Shown in pieces: positions 7,303-15,736 of a stretch of DNA of 34,108 nucleotides. A program made the translations under genes and the position numbers. The stretch covers positions 1-34,108 of the forward strand of contig DJIF01000099.1 of NCBI GenBank assembly GCA_002433485.1. The letters run 5' to 3'. The notes under the pieces are model-generated. The model was not told the origin of the DNA and did no database searches. It saw only the letters and a list, made by a program, of their open reading frames with translations. The stretch's first letter is position 1. The number at the start of each line of letters is the position of its first letter. The DNA is from Deltaproteobacteria bacterium UBA6601. Its GTDB lineage: Bacteria; Myxococcota_A; UBA796; UBA9615.

Positions 7303-9186
7303 CTACTTGAAGCCTTTGCGGCGTTGCAGATAGCCCTTACCTCCGCGCACTTTGCCAGCTTGTTTGCTCTTGCTGCGTCCCTTGCTCTTGCCCCTTGCCT
7401 TGGAGCTGTAGGGCGACCTCTTGAAGGAAGGTCCCTTTTGCTCATCAAGATCTCGAGGCCATGCGCGAGACAGGTGTACGTGACGGCCGCGGATGGTGAG
7501 GGTTGGAAAGTCGGCGATGGCCTTGTCGATGAGTTCCCCAGGCAAACCGATGAAGACTTTGTTGGAAAACAGGCTGATGCGACCGATGTCCTGTCCTGAG
7601 ATGCCGACTTCATTGGCCAGTGCCCCGACAATGTCAGCAGGTCGGACCCCAGCATCGCGACCGATGCTCATGAACAACTCTCCTGGAGTTTGGGGTCGCT
7701 CTCCGCGAGATTTTCTGCTCCCTTCAGCTCTTCCCTTGCGCCACTCAGGTCGGCCACTCTGGTGGGGAATTGGGTCTTTGTTCAGCTGTTTTTTTGCGGG
7801 AGCAGATGGCTCTGCTGCTGCCATGGATGCCGGCCTCCCAGGCCCGCTTTTGGATCGAGCAGGCGGCTTGGAGGGCTCTGGCGGTGGATACAGATCGATG
7901 CCTCGCTGGCGGCACAGTAACTTCACCGCCGCGGTAGCGATCTGCACTGCATCCAGTTGCGAGCCCTGCTGGGCATGCTCGAGCCATCCTTTCAGCTCCG
8001 CCAGATCCGATGCGGTGCTGGTTGCTTCCAGTTCTGCCCACAGGTCCTGGCGCTGTAGTCGAGCGATTTGCTCCAGGGTAGGCGGTTTCTTCTCTTCGAG
8101 CTCGTAGTTGATCGCTCGCTCAAGGTAGCGGAGCTTGCGCTGTTCTGTCGGTGTGACCAGGGTTACCGCGACTCCTTTCTTACCGGCGCGCCCGGTGCGG
8201 CCAATGCGGTGCACGTAGGTCTCCGAGTCGCTTGGATAGTCGTAGTTGATGACTCGGGTAAGGTGACTGACATCGAGTCCCCGCGCGGCTACATCAGTGG
8301 CCACCAGTACCGAGATTCGGCGGGCCCGGAGCTTATTCAGTACCCGCTCTCGGGCCCGTTGGTTGAGATCACCGTGAATGGCATCAGCGGGCACTCCCGC
8401 TGCACTGAGGCCATCGGCGATTTCAGCGCAGCCACGCCGGGTACGGGTAAAGATCAGGGTCGCTTCGTGTGGGTCTACCGCAAGGATTCGCTGTAGGACG
8501 TCCAGTTTGCGATGCTGACGCACTCGCACCCAGCACTGCTCGATGTGGTCCACGCTGAGCGCTTCACTCTCCACCTTGATGTTGATCGGATCGACCAGGA
8601 AGCGCTTGGCAACCTTGGCGATGGGAGCCGGCATGGTCGCGGAGAAGAGTGCGACCTGGCGCTGCTCGGGAAGGGCCTCGAGGATGGTCTCGACCGCTTC
8701 CAAAAAGCCCATTCGGAGCATCTCGTCGGCCTCGTCGAGCACCAGTAACTCCACCTGATTCAGCTTGAGGGTGCCCCGCTCGATGTGATCGATTACCCGG
8801 CCTGGCGTTCCGACCACAACTGTTGCGCCCTCTTTAAGCGCCCGAAGCTGGGGTGGATAGGGTGCTCCTCCATAGACCGCCAGGCCCCGCACCGGCAGCC
8901 CGGTCGCGAAGCTTCGAATTGCATCTGAAACCTGTAGCGCCAGCTCTCGCGTTGGGCAGAGCACCAGTGCGCGAACCGCTTTCCCTCCTTGCTTGATGCC
9001 CTCAAGCATGGGTAGACCGAAGGCGGCTGTCTTGCCGGAGCCGGTGCGTGCCTGGGCAATTACATCCCTACCCGAGAGCATTGCTGGAATGGTCTCAGCC
9101 TGAATGGGCGTGGCAGTCTCGAAGCCAAGCTCTGCTACGGCGCTGTGCAGAGCTGGATCAAGGTCAAATTGGCTGAAGGCAGTCAT
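7303..9186 (-). CDS. deaD: DEAD-box RNA helicase, DbpA/DeaD (CsdA) type
   Basis: A 627-residue ATP-dependent RNA helicase. ATG 9186 was chosen because the frame further upstream begins only with a TTG, and an AGGGAAAG stretch precedes this ATG. Motifs in order: PIQAETIP (Q motif), ARTGSGKT at 46-53 (Walker A), PTRELALQ, TPGR, DEAD at 151-154, SAT at 182-184, ATDVAARGLD and HRIGRTGRAG. A linker rich in P, S and K leads to a DbpA-type RNA-binding fold (GELFMSIGRDAGVRPADIVGALANEVGISG) and a basic tail. DbpA/DeaD helicases remodel rRNA during 50S assembly and at low temperature. Between the core and the RNA-binding domain is a helical insert (about 350-420). It diverges from the sialidase-fold lipoprotein. 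Confidence 0.95.
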   Translation of the reverse strand: MTAFSQFDLDPALHSAVAELGFETATPIQAETIPAMLSGRDVIAQARTGSGKTAAFGLPMLEGIKQGGKAVRALVLCPTRELALQVSDAIRSFATGLPVRGLAVYGGAPYPPQLRALKEGATVVVGTPGRVIDHIERGTLKLNQVELLVLDEADEMLRMGFLEAVETILEALPEQRQVALFSATMPAPIAKVAKRFLVDPINIKVESEALSVDHIEQCWVRVRQHRKLDVLQRILAVDPHEATLIFTRTRRGCAEIADGLSAAGVPADAIHGDLNQRARERVLNKLRARRISVLVATDVAARGLDVSHLTRVINYDYPSDSETYVHRIGRTGRAGKKGVAVTLVTPTEQRKLRYLERAINYELEEKKPPTLEQIARLQRQDLWAELEATSTASDLAELKGWLEHAQQGSQLDAVQIATAAVKLLCRQRGIDLYPPPEPSKPPARSKSGPGRPASMAAAEPSAPAKKQLNKDPIPHQSGRPEWRKGRAEGSRKSRGERPQTPGELFMSIGRDAGVRPADIVGALANEVGISGQDIGRISLFSNKVFIGLPGELIDKAIADFPTLTIRGRHVHLSRAWPRDLDEQKGPSFKRSPYSSKARGKSKGRSKSKQAGKVRGGKGYLQRRKGFK

Positions 9187-9297
9187 AGGTACTTTCCCTA
9201 AGGGGGCCGCATCATTTACGGCATGCAGTTCAGGAAAGCCAGGGGTGTTGCTGTTCAAGCCCGTGTTAGCGTTTCTCCAGTGGCTCGAGGAGGAGCA

Positions 9298-10314
9298 ATG
9301 TTGAGATCATCCTGGAGTGGGTACCTTTTACTGGCTTTATTGCTGGGTTGCGGCGGCTGTAGTGCTGCAACGGACGAGGGTCATGACTCCAGCCAGGCAG
9401 ATGATGATGACTCCAGCCAAGCAGATGATGATGACTCGGCGGTGAGCCATGATCCGGGAGATCCGACCTGTCATGCAGGCTTCACGGATATGCCGGGAAC
9501 CCAGGCCCACGAACACGACCTTGTGGAGTGGCGCAGTGCTGATGGCACGACCTGGTTGGAGCATCGCCTGTTTCAGGCTTGTGCCGATGTCCCGAGTCTT
9601 GCTCACGACGGCGCCGACACCTGGCTAGCTGTGTTTCAGTCATTTCAGGATCGGCAGGATCAGACCCGCTTCGATAAGGTCGCCTTGCGGCGCTCCAGCG
9701 ATGGTGGCGAGAGTTGGACCGCCGCTGCGCCCATCAACCTGATCGGCCTGCCTGCCGAGGCTGCCCGCCCCTTTGATCCCACCATCGTCTGGGTTCCTTC
9801 CGAGGCCCAGTGGCGGCTGTATTTTTCCATGAGTATGAGCGGCAGTCTCGAGCTCGATGAGAATGTCTGCACTCACTCTGCGGTTTCCGTTGATGGGGCA
9901 GATTTTTACTATGAGGACGGAACCAGATTTTGCGCTGATGGGGGACCAGTCATTGATCCGGCTGTGGGGCTGCTCGGCGATACCTGGTATTACTCTGCGC
10001 CCCGCGGAGCACCGCAAGACGGTGCTCACCTGGCCAGCTCTATGGATGCTCTGGTCTTTGTTGAGGGAACACCAATTCTCTCAGACAACAATCATGCCTG
10101 GACCGGTAATTTTGTTGAGGTCGATGGGGGACTGAGATTTTATGGACGGGAGGTGCTGTTTCCTAATGGCAACCTCCTGTGGTGGTCGAGCACGACCGAT
10201 GGCCTGTCCTGGAGCGACTACACCCAGACCAACATCCCCGCAGGCAAGGATCCCGGAGTGATGCGTAGGCCGGACGGAAGCTTCGTCATGCTGGTTCCCA
10301 CTCAGCTGGACTGA
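9298..10314 (+). CDS. Sialidase-fold (Asp-box beta-propeller) lipoprotein with Asp4-Ser linker
   Basis: A 338-residue lipoprotein started at ATG 9298, directly behind a GAGGAGGAG ribosome site. The signal LLLALLLGCGGC offers Cys18 or Cys21 for lipidation. Residues 28-48 are an acidic linker of two SSQADDDD units ending DSAVS. The remainder resembles glycoside-hydrolase propellers of the sialidase/GH43 type, with Asp-box-like turns SADGTTW, SSDGGESW and STTDGLSW and blade strands such as WVPSEAQWRLYFSMS and GDTWYYSAPRG. Catalytic residues cannot be assigned, so carbohydrate binding is as likely as hydrolysis. It is probably displayed on the cell surface. The 111-bp upstream region is shared with the divergent helicase gene. 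Confidence 0.78.
   Translation: MLRSSWSGYLLLALLLGCGGCSAATDEGHDSSQADDDDSSQADDDDSAVSHDPGDPTCHAGFTDMPGTQAHEHDLVEWRSADGTTWLEHRLFQACADVPSLAHDGADTWLAVFQSFQDRQDQTRFDKVALRRSSDGGESWTAAAPINLIGLPAEAARPFDPTIVWVPSEAQWRLYFSMSMSGSLELDENVCTHSAVSVDGADFYYEDGTRFCADGGPVIDPAVGLLGDTWYYSAPRGAPQDGAHLASSMDALVFVEGTPILSDNNHAWTGNFVEVDGGLRFYGREVLFPNGNLLWWSSTTDGLSWSDYTQTNIPAGKDPGVMRRPDGSFVMLVPTQLD
9385..9441 (+). repeat. 24-bp coding repeat, two copies (Asp4-Ser linker)
   Basis: GACTCCAGCCAGGCAGATGATGAT at 9385-9408 is followed by a copy at 9409-9432 with one change, then a partial third copy. It encodes DSSQADDD units between the lipidated cysteine and the propeller. Confidence 0.85.
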
Positions 10315-10626
10315 AGCGAACTTTTACAGGGCGACTCGAGCCGGGCCTCGGGGCGGGGATGCGCGAAATCCCCAGGCCATGTCCTGGCCCATCTTCGTCG
10401 AGATGAGCGAGCCGGACCTGCTGACTACCTGGTCTTTGTTGCCCCATCGGGACCGCCCGATTACACCGCTCTGAAGTTGGTTCGACCTGGCGTGGCTAGC
10501 GATTAGATCCCTAGGGGACCGCTCCAGATGTGGTTGCTTTCCATGGGTCTTTAGCGACGCCTTGCCCGGGTAGCCGGTTGTGCTATAAATCCGCTCCAAT
10601 GCACCATTAAGTAGATAAGGATGGCT
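10315..10626. other. Intergenic region with candidate promoter, no gene seen
   Basis: About 312 bp. It begins with a short hairpin, GGGGAT-N7-ATCCCC at 10355-10373, without a T-tract, which may end the upstream transcript. A good sigma70-like promoter lies near the right end (listed separately). A 91-codon minus-strand frame here has no ribosome site and no protein-like composition, so it is not called. Confidence 0.5.
10562..10589 (+). promoter_or_regulatory. Sigma70-type promoter with extended -10 upstream of diheme cytochrome gene
   Basis: A -35-like TTGCCC (10562-10567), a 16-bp spacer and a -10 TATAAA (10584-10589) preceded by TGC, the extended -10 element. The predicted transcript start, near 10596, is about 30 bases before the start codon. 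No operator-like repeat is seen around it. Confidence 0.55.
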
Positions 10627-12207
10627 ATGTTTCTATGCCGCGCTCGCTCTCTCGGGCCCTTGTTGTTGCTGTGGTGCTTCCTTGCTGCTTGCTCAGATAC
10701 CTCTCCGTCCAGCCCAGTGGCTGGCGATGACTCTATCGGCGTTGATAACTCGGTGCTCGATGACGACCTGGTTGGTGATGACGATGACTCTACCGCCGAC
10801 GATGATCTGATCAGCGACGACGACGACTCCAGCCCGGTTGCCGCCGATCCTTTTGCCCCTCTACCCGATACCAGTGAGGCCCTGGTCAACACTTCGTTCA
10901 GCTTGCAGGAGGTACTTGAGCTCAATTCGCTTCATGAGGCCTGTCAGGCTTATGAGGCCAACCCCAGCAGCCGGCGGTTGATGCTGCTTTGCGGCAAGTA
11001 CCAGTTCTTCTATGAGGGCTTTGAGATGCCGGGCCTGCCGGTGGCGCTCTTTACTTTTCTCAACGAGAATTTTCAGGACCAGCTGGGGACCAGCTTCTCC
11101 GGTCTGGGTCGCATCCCAAACCCATACTCCCGTCACGGTGAGCCGGTTGGTTGGGGGACTGGCGCTCCGCTGGGCAACATGGAGACCATCACCTACACCT
11201 GTGCTTCCTGTCACTTTGGCCAGCTTTCCGATGGGCGCTACTCGGTCGGCGCACCCAACTACGACCTCAAGTATGGCCAGGAGTTGCTTACCTTTACTTT
11301 GTTCCCTCAGACCATCCTTCCCTTCATGTTCAATGATTCAGAGCACCACCCGGAAGCGCTGGAGCTGGTACAGCCGCTCCGTGATCGAGTGAGTGAGAAT
11401 CCGCTCATAACCCTTGGCTTCGGTATGGACATGCTCCCCGCGCTGTTTGCTGAGCGTCCTGAACTGGCGCTGACCTATGAGTCTGAAGGGCAGCTGGCAT
11501 CATGGGCGCCGGGAACTCTGGATTTCTACATCTCTCCCCAGCCCATTGAGGACGACACCCATGTGGTGGTGAAGATCCCAGCGCTGTGGGACATTCCGAC
11601 TCCTGAAGAGACGGCCGCCTGGGATATGGGTGGTGCCCAGCTGACCTGGAATGGGATGGTTCCTGACACAGAGACTTTTGTGCAGGCCTTGACCTTGTTG
11701 TTTGATGCGGACTTCCATCCTGACTACAGCACGCCGCTGGCTGAGTACATGTATACCCTGCGTGCTCCTGAGAACCTCTCGCCGCCATCTGATGCTGCCA
11801 TCGCCGCTGGCCGAGAGGTCTTCAACAGTGCCGGCTGTATCGACTGTCACAATGGACCTAGAGGCAATGGTCTGCGGCTGTTCAGCTTCGAGGAGATCGG
11901 CACCGACGACGCGTTGCGACGGGTCTTGGATCCAGACCTGGATGGAGAGCCATGCTGCGGCTTGTCGGATGCAGCGGCGGGACAGCCGATGAGCCACAAG
12001 GTTAAGGCGCCCCGCTTGAGCGGTGGCTGGAATACTGCCATCTTTCTGCACAACGGCTCGGTAACTTCGTACGATGAGCTGCTGTGCATTAGCGGCCCCA
12101 GGCAACTCAACACCGAGCCCATCTTCGGCAATCAGGGCCATGAGTTCGGCTGTGATCTGGATACCGAGAGCAAGATGGCGTTGGTAGACTTCTTGAACTC
12201 CTTTTAG
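10627..12207 (+). CDS. Diheme cytochrome c lipoprotein, cytochrome c peroxidase-like (Asp4-Ser linker)
   Basis: A 526-residue lipoprotein. ATG 10627 fits the AAGG at 10617-10620 better than the in-frame ATG at 10621. The signal ends in LAAC with Cys22. Residues 33-70 are an acidic linker (DDDDSTADDD, SDDDDSSP). Two c-type heme sites follow, CASCH at 192-196 and CIDCH at 404-408. They lie in two cytochrome domains as in the diheme peroxidase/oxidoreductase family, the second ending MSHKVKAPRLSGGWNTAIFLHNGSV, the usual distal segment of that family. Probable role: periplasmic or surface electron transfer or peroxide reduction. A large domain between the hemes (about 200-390) is longer than in classical CcpA. 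It belongs to the redox gene block that follows. Confidence 0.85.
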   Translation: MFLCRARSLGPLLLLWCFLAACSDTSPSSPVAGDDSIGVDNSVLDDDLVGDDDDSTADDDLISDDDDSSPVAADPFAPLPDTSEALVNTSFSLQEVLELNSLHEACQAYEANPSSRRLMLLCGKYQFFYEGFEMPGLPVALFTFLNENFQDQLGTSFSGLGRIPNPYSRHGEPVGWGTGAPLGNMETITYTCASCHFGQLSDGRYSVGAPNYDLKYGQELLTFTLFPQTILPFMFNDSEHHPEALELVQPLRDRVSENPLITLGFGMDMLPALFAERPELALTYESEGQLASWAPGTLDFYISPQPIEDDTHVVVKIPALWDIPTPEETAAWDMGGAQLTWNGMVPDTETFVQALTLLFDADFHPDYSTPLAEYMYTLRAPENLSPPSDAAIAAGREVFNSAGCIDCHNGPRGNGLRLFSFEEIGTDDALRRVLDPDLDGEPCCGLSDAAAGQPMSHKVKAPRLSGGWNTAIFLHNGSVTSYDELLCISGPRQLNTEPIFGNQGHEFGCDLDTESKMALVDFLNSF

Positions 12208-12245
12208 TCACGCTACCGGGACAGCTCGGCTCGGAGCATTGCTTC

Positions 12246-13199
12246 TTAGCGACTCTCCAGCGGCCATAATTTTCGGCCAATCCAGCTTCCGGTAATGCTT
12301 AGCAGCAGGCGACTCTCGGCATTTCGGCCCAGCTTGGGAATGGCCAGACTATGGCGTACTGCAAAGGTGAAGCGGCTACTGGGCTTGGGGCTTAACACCA
12401 CCGCCAGCCCCATCCATGGCTGGTAGCCACTGCGTCCAGTGGTGATCCCATCTTTCATTCCCGCCGTGAGCCACTCCATCCCGCCCGAGAGCGCCAAGGT
12501 GGTTTGCGGATTGAGGAACCAGGCAGCAGAGAGTTCAGCGTTGAGGGCTATTCCGGGGACGCCGAGGTCGGGTCGGTCAGGGCGTGGTAGGGAGAGACCG
12601 GCCTGTCCGCCCACCGACAGGCTCATGCTCCTGAAGGTCTGCTCCAGACGAAGGCTTGGGAGGAGGGTCAGCCGTCCGGTCCCAGTGGCTCGTGCCGGGT
12701 TGTTGTTGGGAGCCCGTTCAATGGGTACGCCGGTGGGAAGCGTCAGACCCAAACCCACAATGGGCACTGGAAACCGCCGTCGAGGGCTGGGCGCGAGGGG
12801 CTCCCACTGCATCCAGAGGTTGAGATCACCGAGACCGGCCCCATAGTGGTCGGTGCTGCCAAAGCTAAGCTTCTGCAGCAGGATCGGCAGCACCACGCCG
12901 GCTTGCAGCTGAGCTTGTGGGCGAAGTGTCAGCCACGGGGAGAAGGTCTGCAGCAGGGACTCTTCACCGCGGACTCCGCTCAGCTCTCCTCCATCATTCC
13001 AGCGGCCGGTAAGGGCCCTTAGCCACCAACCTGCTCCGATGGCGAGGTTCTCAGTGGTCGCGACCTGGCCGGTGCGCCCCGGGGTATTGCCCACTCCACA
13101 GCAGGCTGCTGCGAGCCCCTGCTGCGGCAGGGCGCAGACCAGAGCGAGGATCAGCATAGCCAGCGGACCGCCGCTGGCAGGCTGCCTCGATCGCCTCAC
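12246..13199 (-). CDS. Outer-membrane beta-barrel protein
   Basis: A 317-residue exported protein. Residues 1-31 are a signal peptide ending GLAAA. The rest alternates polar and hydrophobic residues in about 10-12 strands (for example FPVPIVGLGLTLPTG, MSLSVGGQAGLSLPR, NAELSAAWFLNPQTTLALSGGMEW, RFTFAVRHSLAI, RLLLSITGSWIG). This resembles the 'transporter/MetA-pathway' barrels that often accompany metal or redox lipoproteins. Start GTG 13199 overlaps the stop of the YtkA-like gene (GTGA), so the two are translationally coupled and probably work together. A Cys-Cys pair sits just after the signal cleavage (AACCGVG), which is unusual for a barrel. Confidence 0.75.
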   Translation of the reverse strand: MRRSRQPASGGPLAMLILALVCALPQQGLAAACCGVGNTPGRTGQVATTENLAIGAGWWLRALTGRWNDGGELSGVRGEESLLQTFSPWLTLRPQAQLQAGVVLPILLQKLSFGSTDHYGAGLGDLNLWMQWEPLAPSPRRRFPVPIVGLGLTLPTGVPIERAPNNNPARATGTGRLTLLPSLRLEQTFRSMSLSVGGQAGLSLPRPDRPDLGVPGIALNAELSAAWFLNPQTTLALSGGMEWLTAGMKDGITTGRSGYQPWMGLAVVLSPKPSSRFTFAVRHSLAIPKLGRNAESRLLLSITGSWIGRKLWPLESR

Positions 13200-13669
13200 A
13201 TTTCGCCCGCAACGTCGACGTCGATGGCGAAGGACTCGGTAATGCTAGCGTCGCTTACGCTGCCCTGAATCTGCCATGGCCCCCCCATGGTGAAGAAACT
13301 GGACAGCAGCCAGGTGTCTGAGCTGCCCGCTACCGGACTCACCGTGGACTCCTCGCTGGAACCATGCCCCATGGAAGGCATCGAGATGTCGGCGCTGAGG
13401 ATCAGACCGTTGGCCAACTCGGCCCCGTCCGTACGCTCCACAGATAGCCGAACTTCGGCCCAGCCTACAGCGTATTCCTGCTGATCGCTGCTGATCTGCC
13501 AGGTGTTTTGATCGCTGCTGCCTTCCCCCAGGGGAGTCGGCTGGGCGCAGCCGGCAAGCAGCATTGCCAGCAGCGCAAGCAACAGCTGAACCGCGGGTGA
13601 AAGGTGTCGTTCAGGACGGCGCACTCGAGGGCACCAAGGATGTGTTTCAGATGACGTAATGCTCATCAT
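13196..13669 (-). CDS. YtkA/FixH-like lipoprotein
   Basis: A lipoprotein with the signal VQLLLALLAMLLAGC. The mature part is a small beta-sandwich with MPSMGHGSS in the middle and FFTMGGPWQIQGSVSD near the end, the layout of YtkA/FixH-like domains. Those domains are linked with copper handling and cytochrome oxidase maturation in other bacteria. The start is uncertain: ATG 13669 or 13666, or GTG 13624, which would give a shorter, more typical n-region; none has a good ribosome site. A weak Fur-like palindrome overlaps the ATG candidates, which would favour GTG 13624. Its stop overlaps the start of the outer-membrane barrel gene by four bases. Confidence 0.75.
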   Translation of the reverse strand: MMSITSSETHPWCPRVRRPERHLSPAVQLLLALLAMLLAGCAQPTPLGEGSSDQNTWQISSDQQEYAVGWAEVRLSVERTDGAELANGLILSADISMPSMGHGSSEESTVSPVAGSSDTWLLSSFFTMGGPWQIQGSVSDASITESFAIDVDVAGEM

Positions 13670-13673
13670 TTTT
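13655..13673. promoter_or_regulatory. Weak Fur-like palindrome near start of YtkA-like gene
   Basis: CGTAATGCTCATCATTTTT matches the 19-bp Fur consensus at 13 of 19 positions, including the core TAATG and ATCATT halves. It would overlap the upstream start-codon candidates of the YtkA-like gene. The match is weak and may be chance. Confidence 0.25.
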
Positions 13674-13795
13674 TCACTATGCAGCGATACTGTACTGGAG
13701 TCGAGGCGGAGGAATGACTCCACCCAGGAAGTCTAGCCCACCTTTGACCGGCTACAGCGGATATTTTCTTGCCTGGGCTCCTCTATAGTAGGGCT

Positions 13796-15130
13796 ATGAA
13801 CAGTACTACCTTGTCGGTCGGTCAGGCCGCCCAACAAATGGGCTACGCCGCAGCCGAACCCACTTCAGCGCGGGAACGACAGCGGCTGGAACTCCGCATG
13901 CTCATTCGGTTTCGCTGGCTCACTGTGATTGGCCTGGTGGGCCTGCTGGCCACTGCTGGGCTGTGGGACTCTGCCCCTACGCTGCTGGCCGTGCTTGGGG
14001 TAGCCGCGGTGCTGGTCGTTATCAGCAATGTCTGGTTGAGCAGCGCCTTGTTGCATTTGGCAGATGTCCAGGCCATGTCGGGCCGCTGGGTGCTGGTTCT
14101 CGACACTCTGCTTTTGACCTGCCTGCTGGCAGCCAGTGGTGGGGTGACCAACCCCTTCAGCGCCTTGTATCTGATGTATGTGGTGCTCGCTGCGATGCTG
14201 GCGCCGCCGCTGTGGGCCTGGGCGCTATGGATGCTGGGGGTGGCCTGCTGGGGAGCGCTGTTTTTGCTGCCCAACGAACACCTTCATCACATGGGCGGTC
14301 ACCTCATCGGTATGTGGGTGGTTTACATTCTGTTGGGGCCGTTGCTGGCTTACGTCCTGATTCGTCTGCGTCGTGAGCGTGCCGAACTGCAAGGGCGACT
14401 GGTGTCGATGCGGACGCAGCAGGCTCGAGCAGAGCGTTTGGCATCGCTGGGCACCCTTGCGGCAGGGGCTGCCCACGAGCTTTCGACGCCGCTGTCGACC
14501 ATTTCGGTTGTTCTGCATGAGCTACGTGCTGGGATTGATTCGAATTCTTCGATAGCTGCAGACCTCACGCTCATGGCTACAGAGGTGGAGCGCTGTGTCG
14601 AGGTCTTGGAGCAGTTGTCTACGGATGCGGGCTCCGGAGTGGGAGAGTTGGCAGACTCCATCACCGTTTCTCAGCTCATTGACGACCTGTTAGCGCGCTT
14701 GCCAGCCTCGCTTGCTGAGCGAGTGGCACTGGAGGTTTCCGTAGCCGATCTCTGCATCGTGGTACCCCGTCGTCTGTTGGCACGGGCCCTTAGAGGTCTG
14801 GTTAAGAATGCGGTGGAGGCTAGCGCCTCTGGCAGCAGCGTTATGTTGCGTGCTGCCAAGGCCGATGGCTTTGTGCAGCTCGAAGTGGAGGATTGTGGTG
14901 GTGGGATGCCAGCAGAGGTGATGGAGCGAGCCACCGAGCCTTTCTTTACGACCAAAGACCCCGGTCAAGGGATGGGCTTGGGCTTGTTCGTAGCTCGCTC
15001 GGTGGTCGAGGAACTCGACGGTCAGCTGGAGATCGTGCGCAGCGGCGTTGACACCGGTACTCTGGTACGGGTCTTGCTGCCGGCTGTCCCGGCCCTCGCG
15101 CAAGCAGGATCTTCGGCAGGAGCATCGTGA
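13796..15130 (+). CDS. regB: RegB/PrrB-type redox-sensing histidine kinase
   Basis: A 444-residue membrane kinase (ATG 13796; the frame further upstream has only a TTG). Six hydrophobic segments occupy about 40-190. The quinone-binding signature GGVTNPF is at 115-121, in SGGVTNPFSALYL as in RegB. The H-box LGTLAAGAAHELSTPL has phospho-acceptor His227, and Cys267 in ERCVEVL lies exactly 40 residues later. These match His225 and the redox-active Cys265 of Rhodobacter RegB almost number for number. N, G1 and G2 boxes of the ATPase domain follow (LVKNAVEAS, EDCGGGM, GMGLGLFVA). RegB responds to quinone redox state and cysteine oxidation and phosphorylates RegA. The gene overlaps regA by four bases. 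Confidence 0.93.
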   Translation: MNSTTLSVGQAAQQMGYAAAEPTSARERQRLELRMLIRFRWLTVIGLVGLLATAGLWDSAPTLLAVLGVAAVLVVISNVWLSSALLHLADVQAMSGRWVLVLDTLLLTCLLAASGGVTNPFSALYLMYVVLAAMLAPPLWAWALWMLGVACWGALFLLPNEHLHHMGGHLIGMWVVYILLGPLLAYVLIRLRRERAELQGRLVSMRTQQARAERLASLGTLAAGAAHELSTPLSTISVVLHELRAGIDSNSSIAADLTLMATEVERCVEVLEQLSTDAGSGVGELADSITVSQLIDDLLARLPASLAERVALEVSVADLCIVVPRRLLARALRGLVKNAVEASASGSSVMLRAAKADGFVQLEVEDCGGGMPAEVMERATEPFFTTKDPGQGMGLGLFVARSVVEELDGQLEIVRSGVDTGTLVRVLLPAVPALAQAGSSAGAS

Positions 15131-15702
15131 ACGACTCTGTTTCAGACCCTGGGGAGGATGGCGATGCAGGTAGGCAGCTGTTGCTCGTTGACGATGACGA
15201 GATCTTCCGGACTCGACTGGCCCAGGCTTTTCTTAAGCGCGGCCTAAGCGTACAGGTTGCTTCTGACCATGGCGGTGCCCTTGCGTTGGCGCGAGAGCAG
15301 CCGTTTGAAATGGCAGTGGTGGATTTGAAGATGCCGGGGCCATCGGGCCTGCAGCTTATCCAGGACTTGCGTCAGCTTTGCCCAGAGATCGAAGTGGTGA
15401 TGCTGACCGGTTATGGCAGTGTGGCTACAGCGGTAGATGCGGTCCGGTTGGGCGCGGTTAATTACCTCAACAAGCCAGCGCACGCTGACATGATCCTGGC
15501 TGCGTTTGAGCGGGGCCGTCAGCCGCCATTGAATCCCCCTGCGGCAGACTATGTGCCGCCATCGCTGGGTCGGGCCGAGTGGGATCTGATTCAGCGTGTC
15601 CTTGCCGACTGCAATGGCAACATCAGTCAGGCCGCCCGACTCCTGGGGCTGCATCGCCGTAGCTTGCAGCGAAAGCTGGCTAAGGCGCCACCTAAAGACT
15701 GA
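15127..15702 (+). CDS. regA: RegA/PrrA-type redox response regulator
   Basis: A 191-residue response regulator. The receiver domain has acidic pocket residues V-D-D-D at 21-24, phospho-acceptor Asp66 (VVDLKMPG), Thr94 and Lys116. A proline-containing linker follows (PPLNPPAADYVPP), then a Fis-type helix-turn-helix at about 148-187, EWDLIQRVLADCNGNISQAA followed by RLLGLHRRSLQRKL, which is nearly identical in layout to RegA/PrrA/ActR. In alphaproteobacteria this regulator controls respiration, cytochromes and carbon/nitrogen fixation. GTG 15127 overlaps the regB stop (GTGA). Flanking cytochrome and YtkA-like genes are plausible targets, but no binding site could be assigned. Confidence 0.93.
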   Translation: MNDSVSDPGEDGDAGRQLLLVDDDEIFRTRLAQAFLKRGLSVQVASDHGGALALAREQPFEMAVVDLKMPGPSGLQLIQDLRQLCPEIEVVMLTGYGSVATAVDAVRLGAVNYLNKPAHADMILAAFERGRQPPLNPPAADYVPPSLGRAEWDLIQRVLADCNGNISQAARLLGLHRRSLQRKLAKAPPKD

Positions 15703-15736
15703 CGCTGTGCTTGCTCTGGCGGAGCTGGCCGAAGGG

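Noticed and set aside
10324..10599. Minus-strand frame in the gap before the diheme cytochrome
   Set aside because: No ribosome site; it runs through a good promoter for the opposite strand and lacks protein-like composition.
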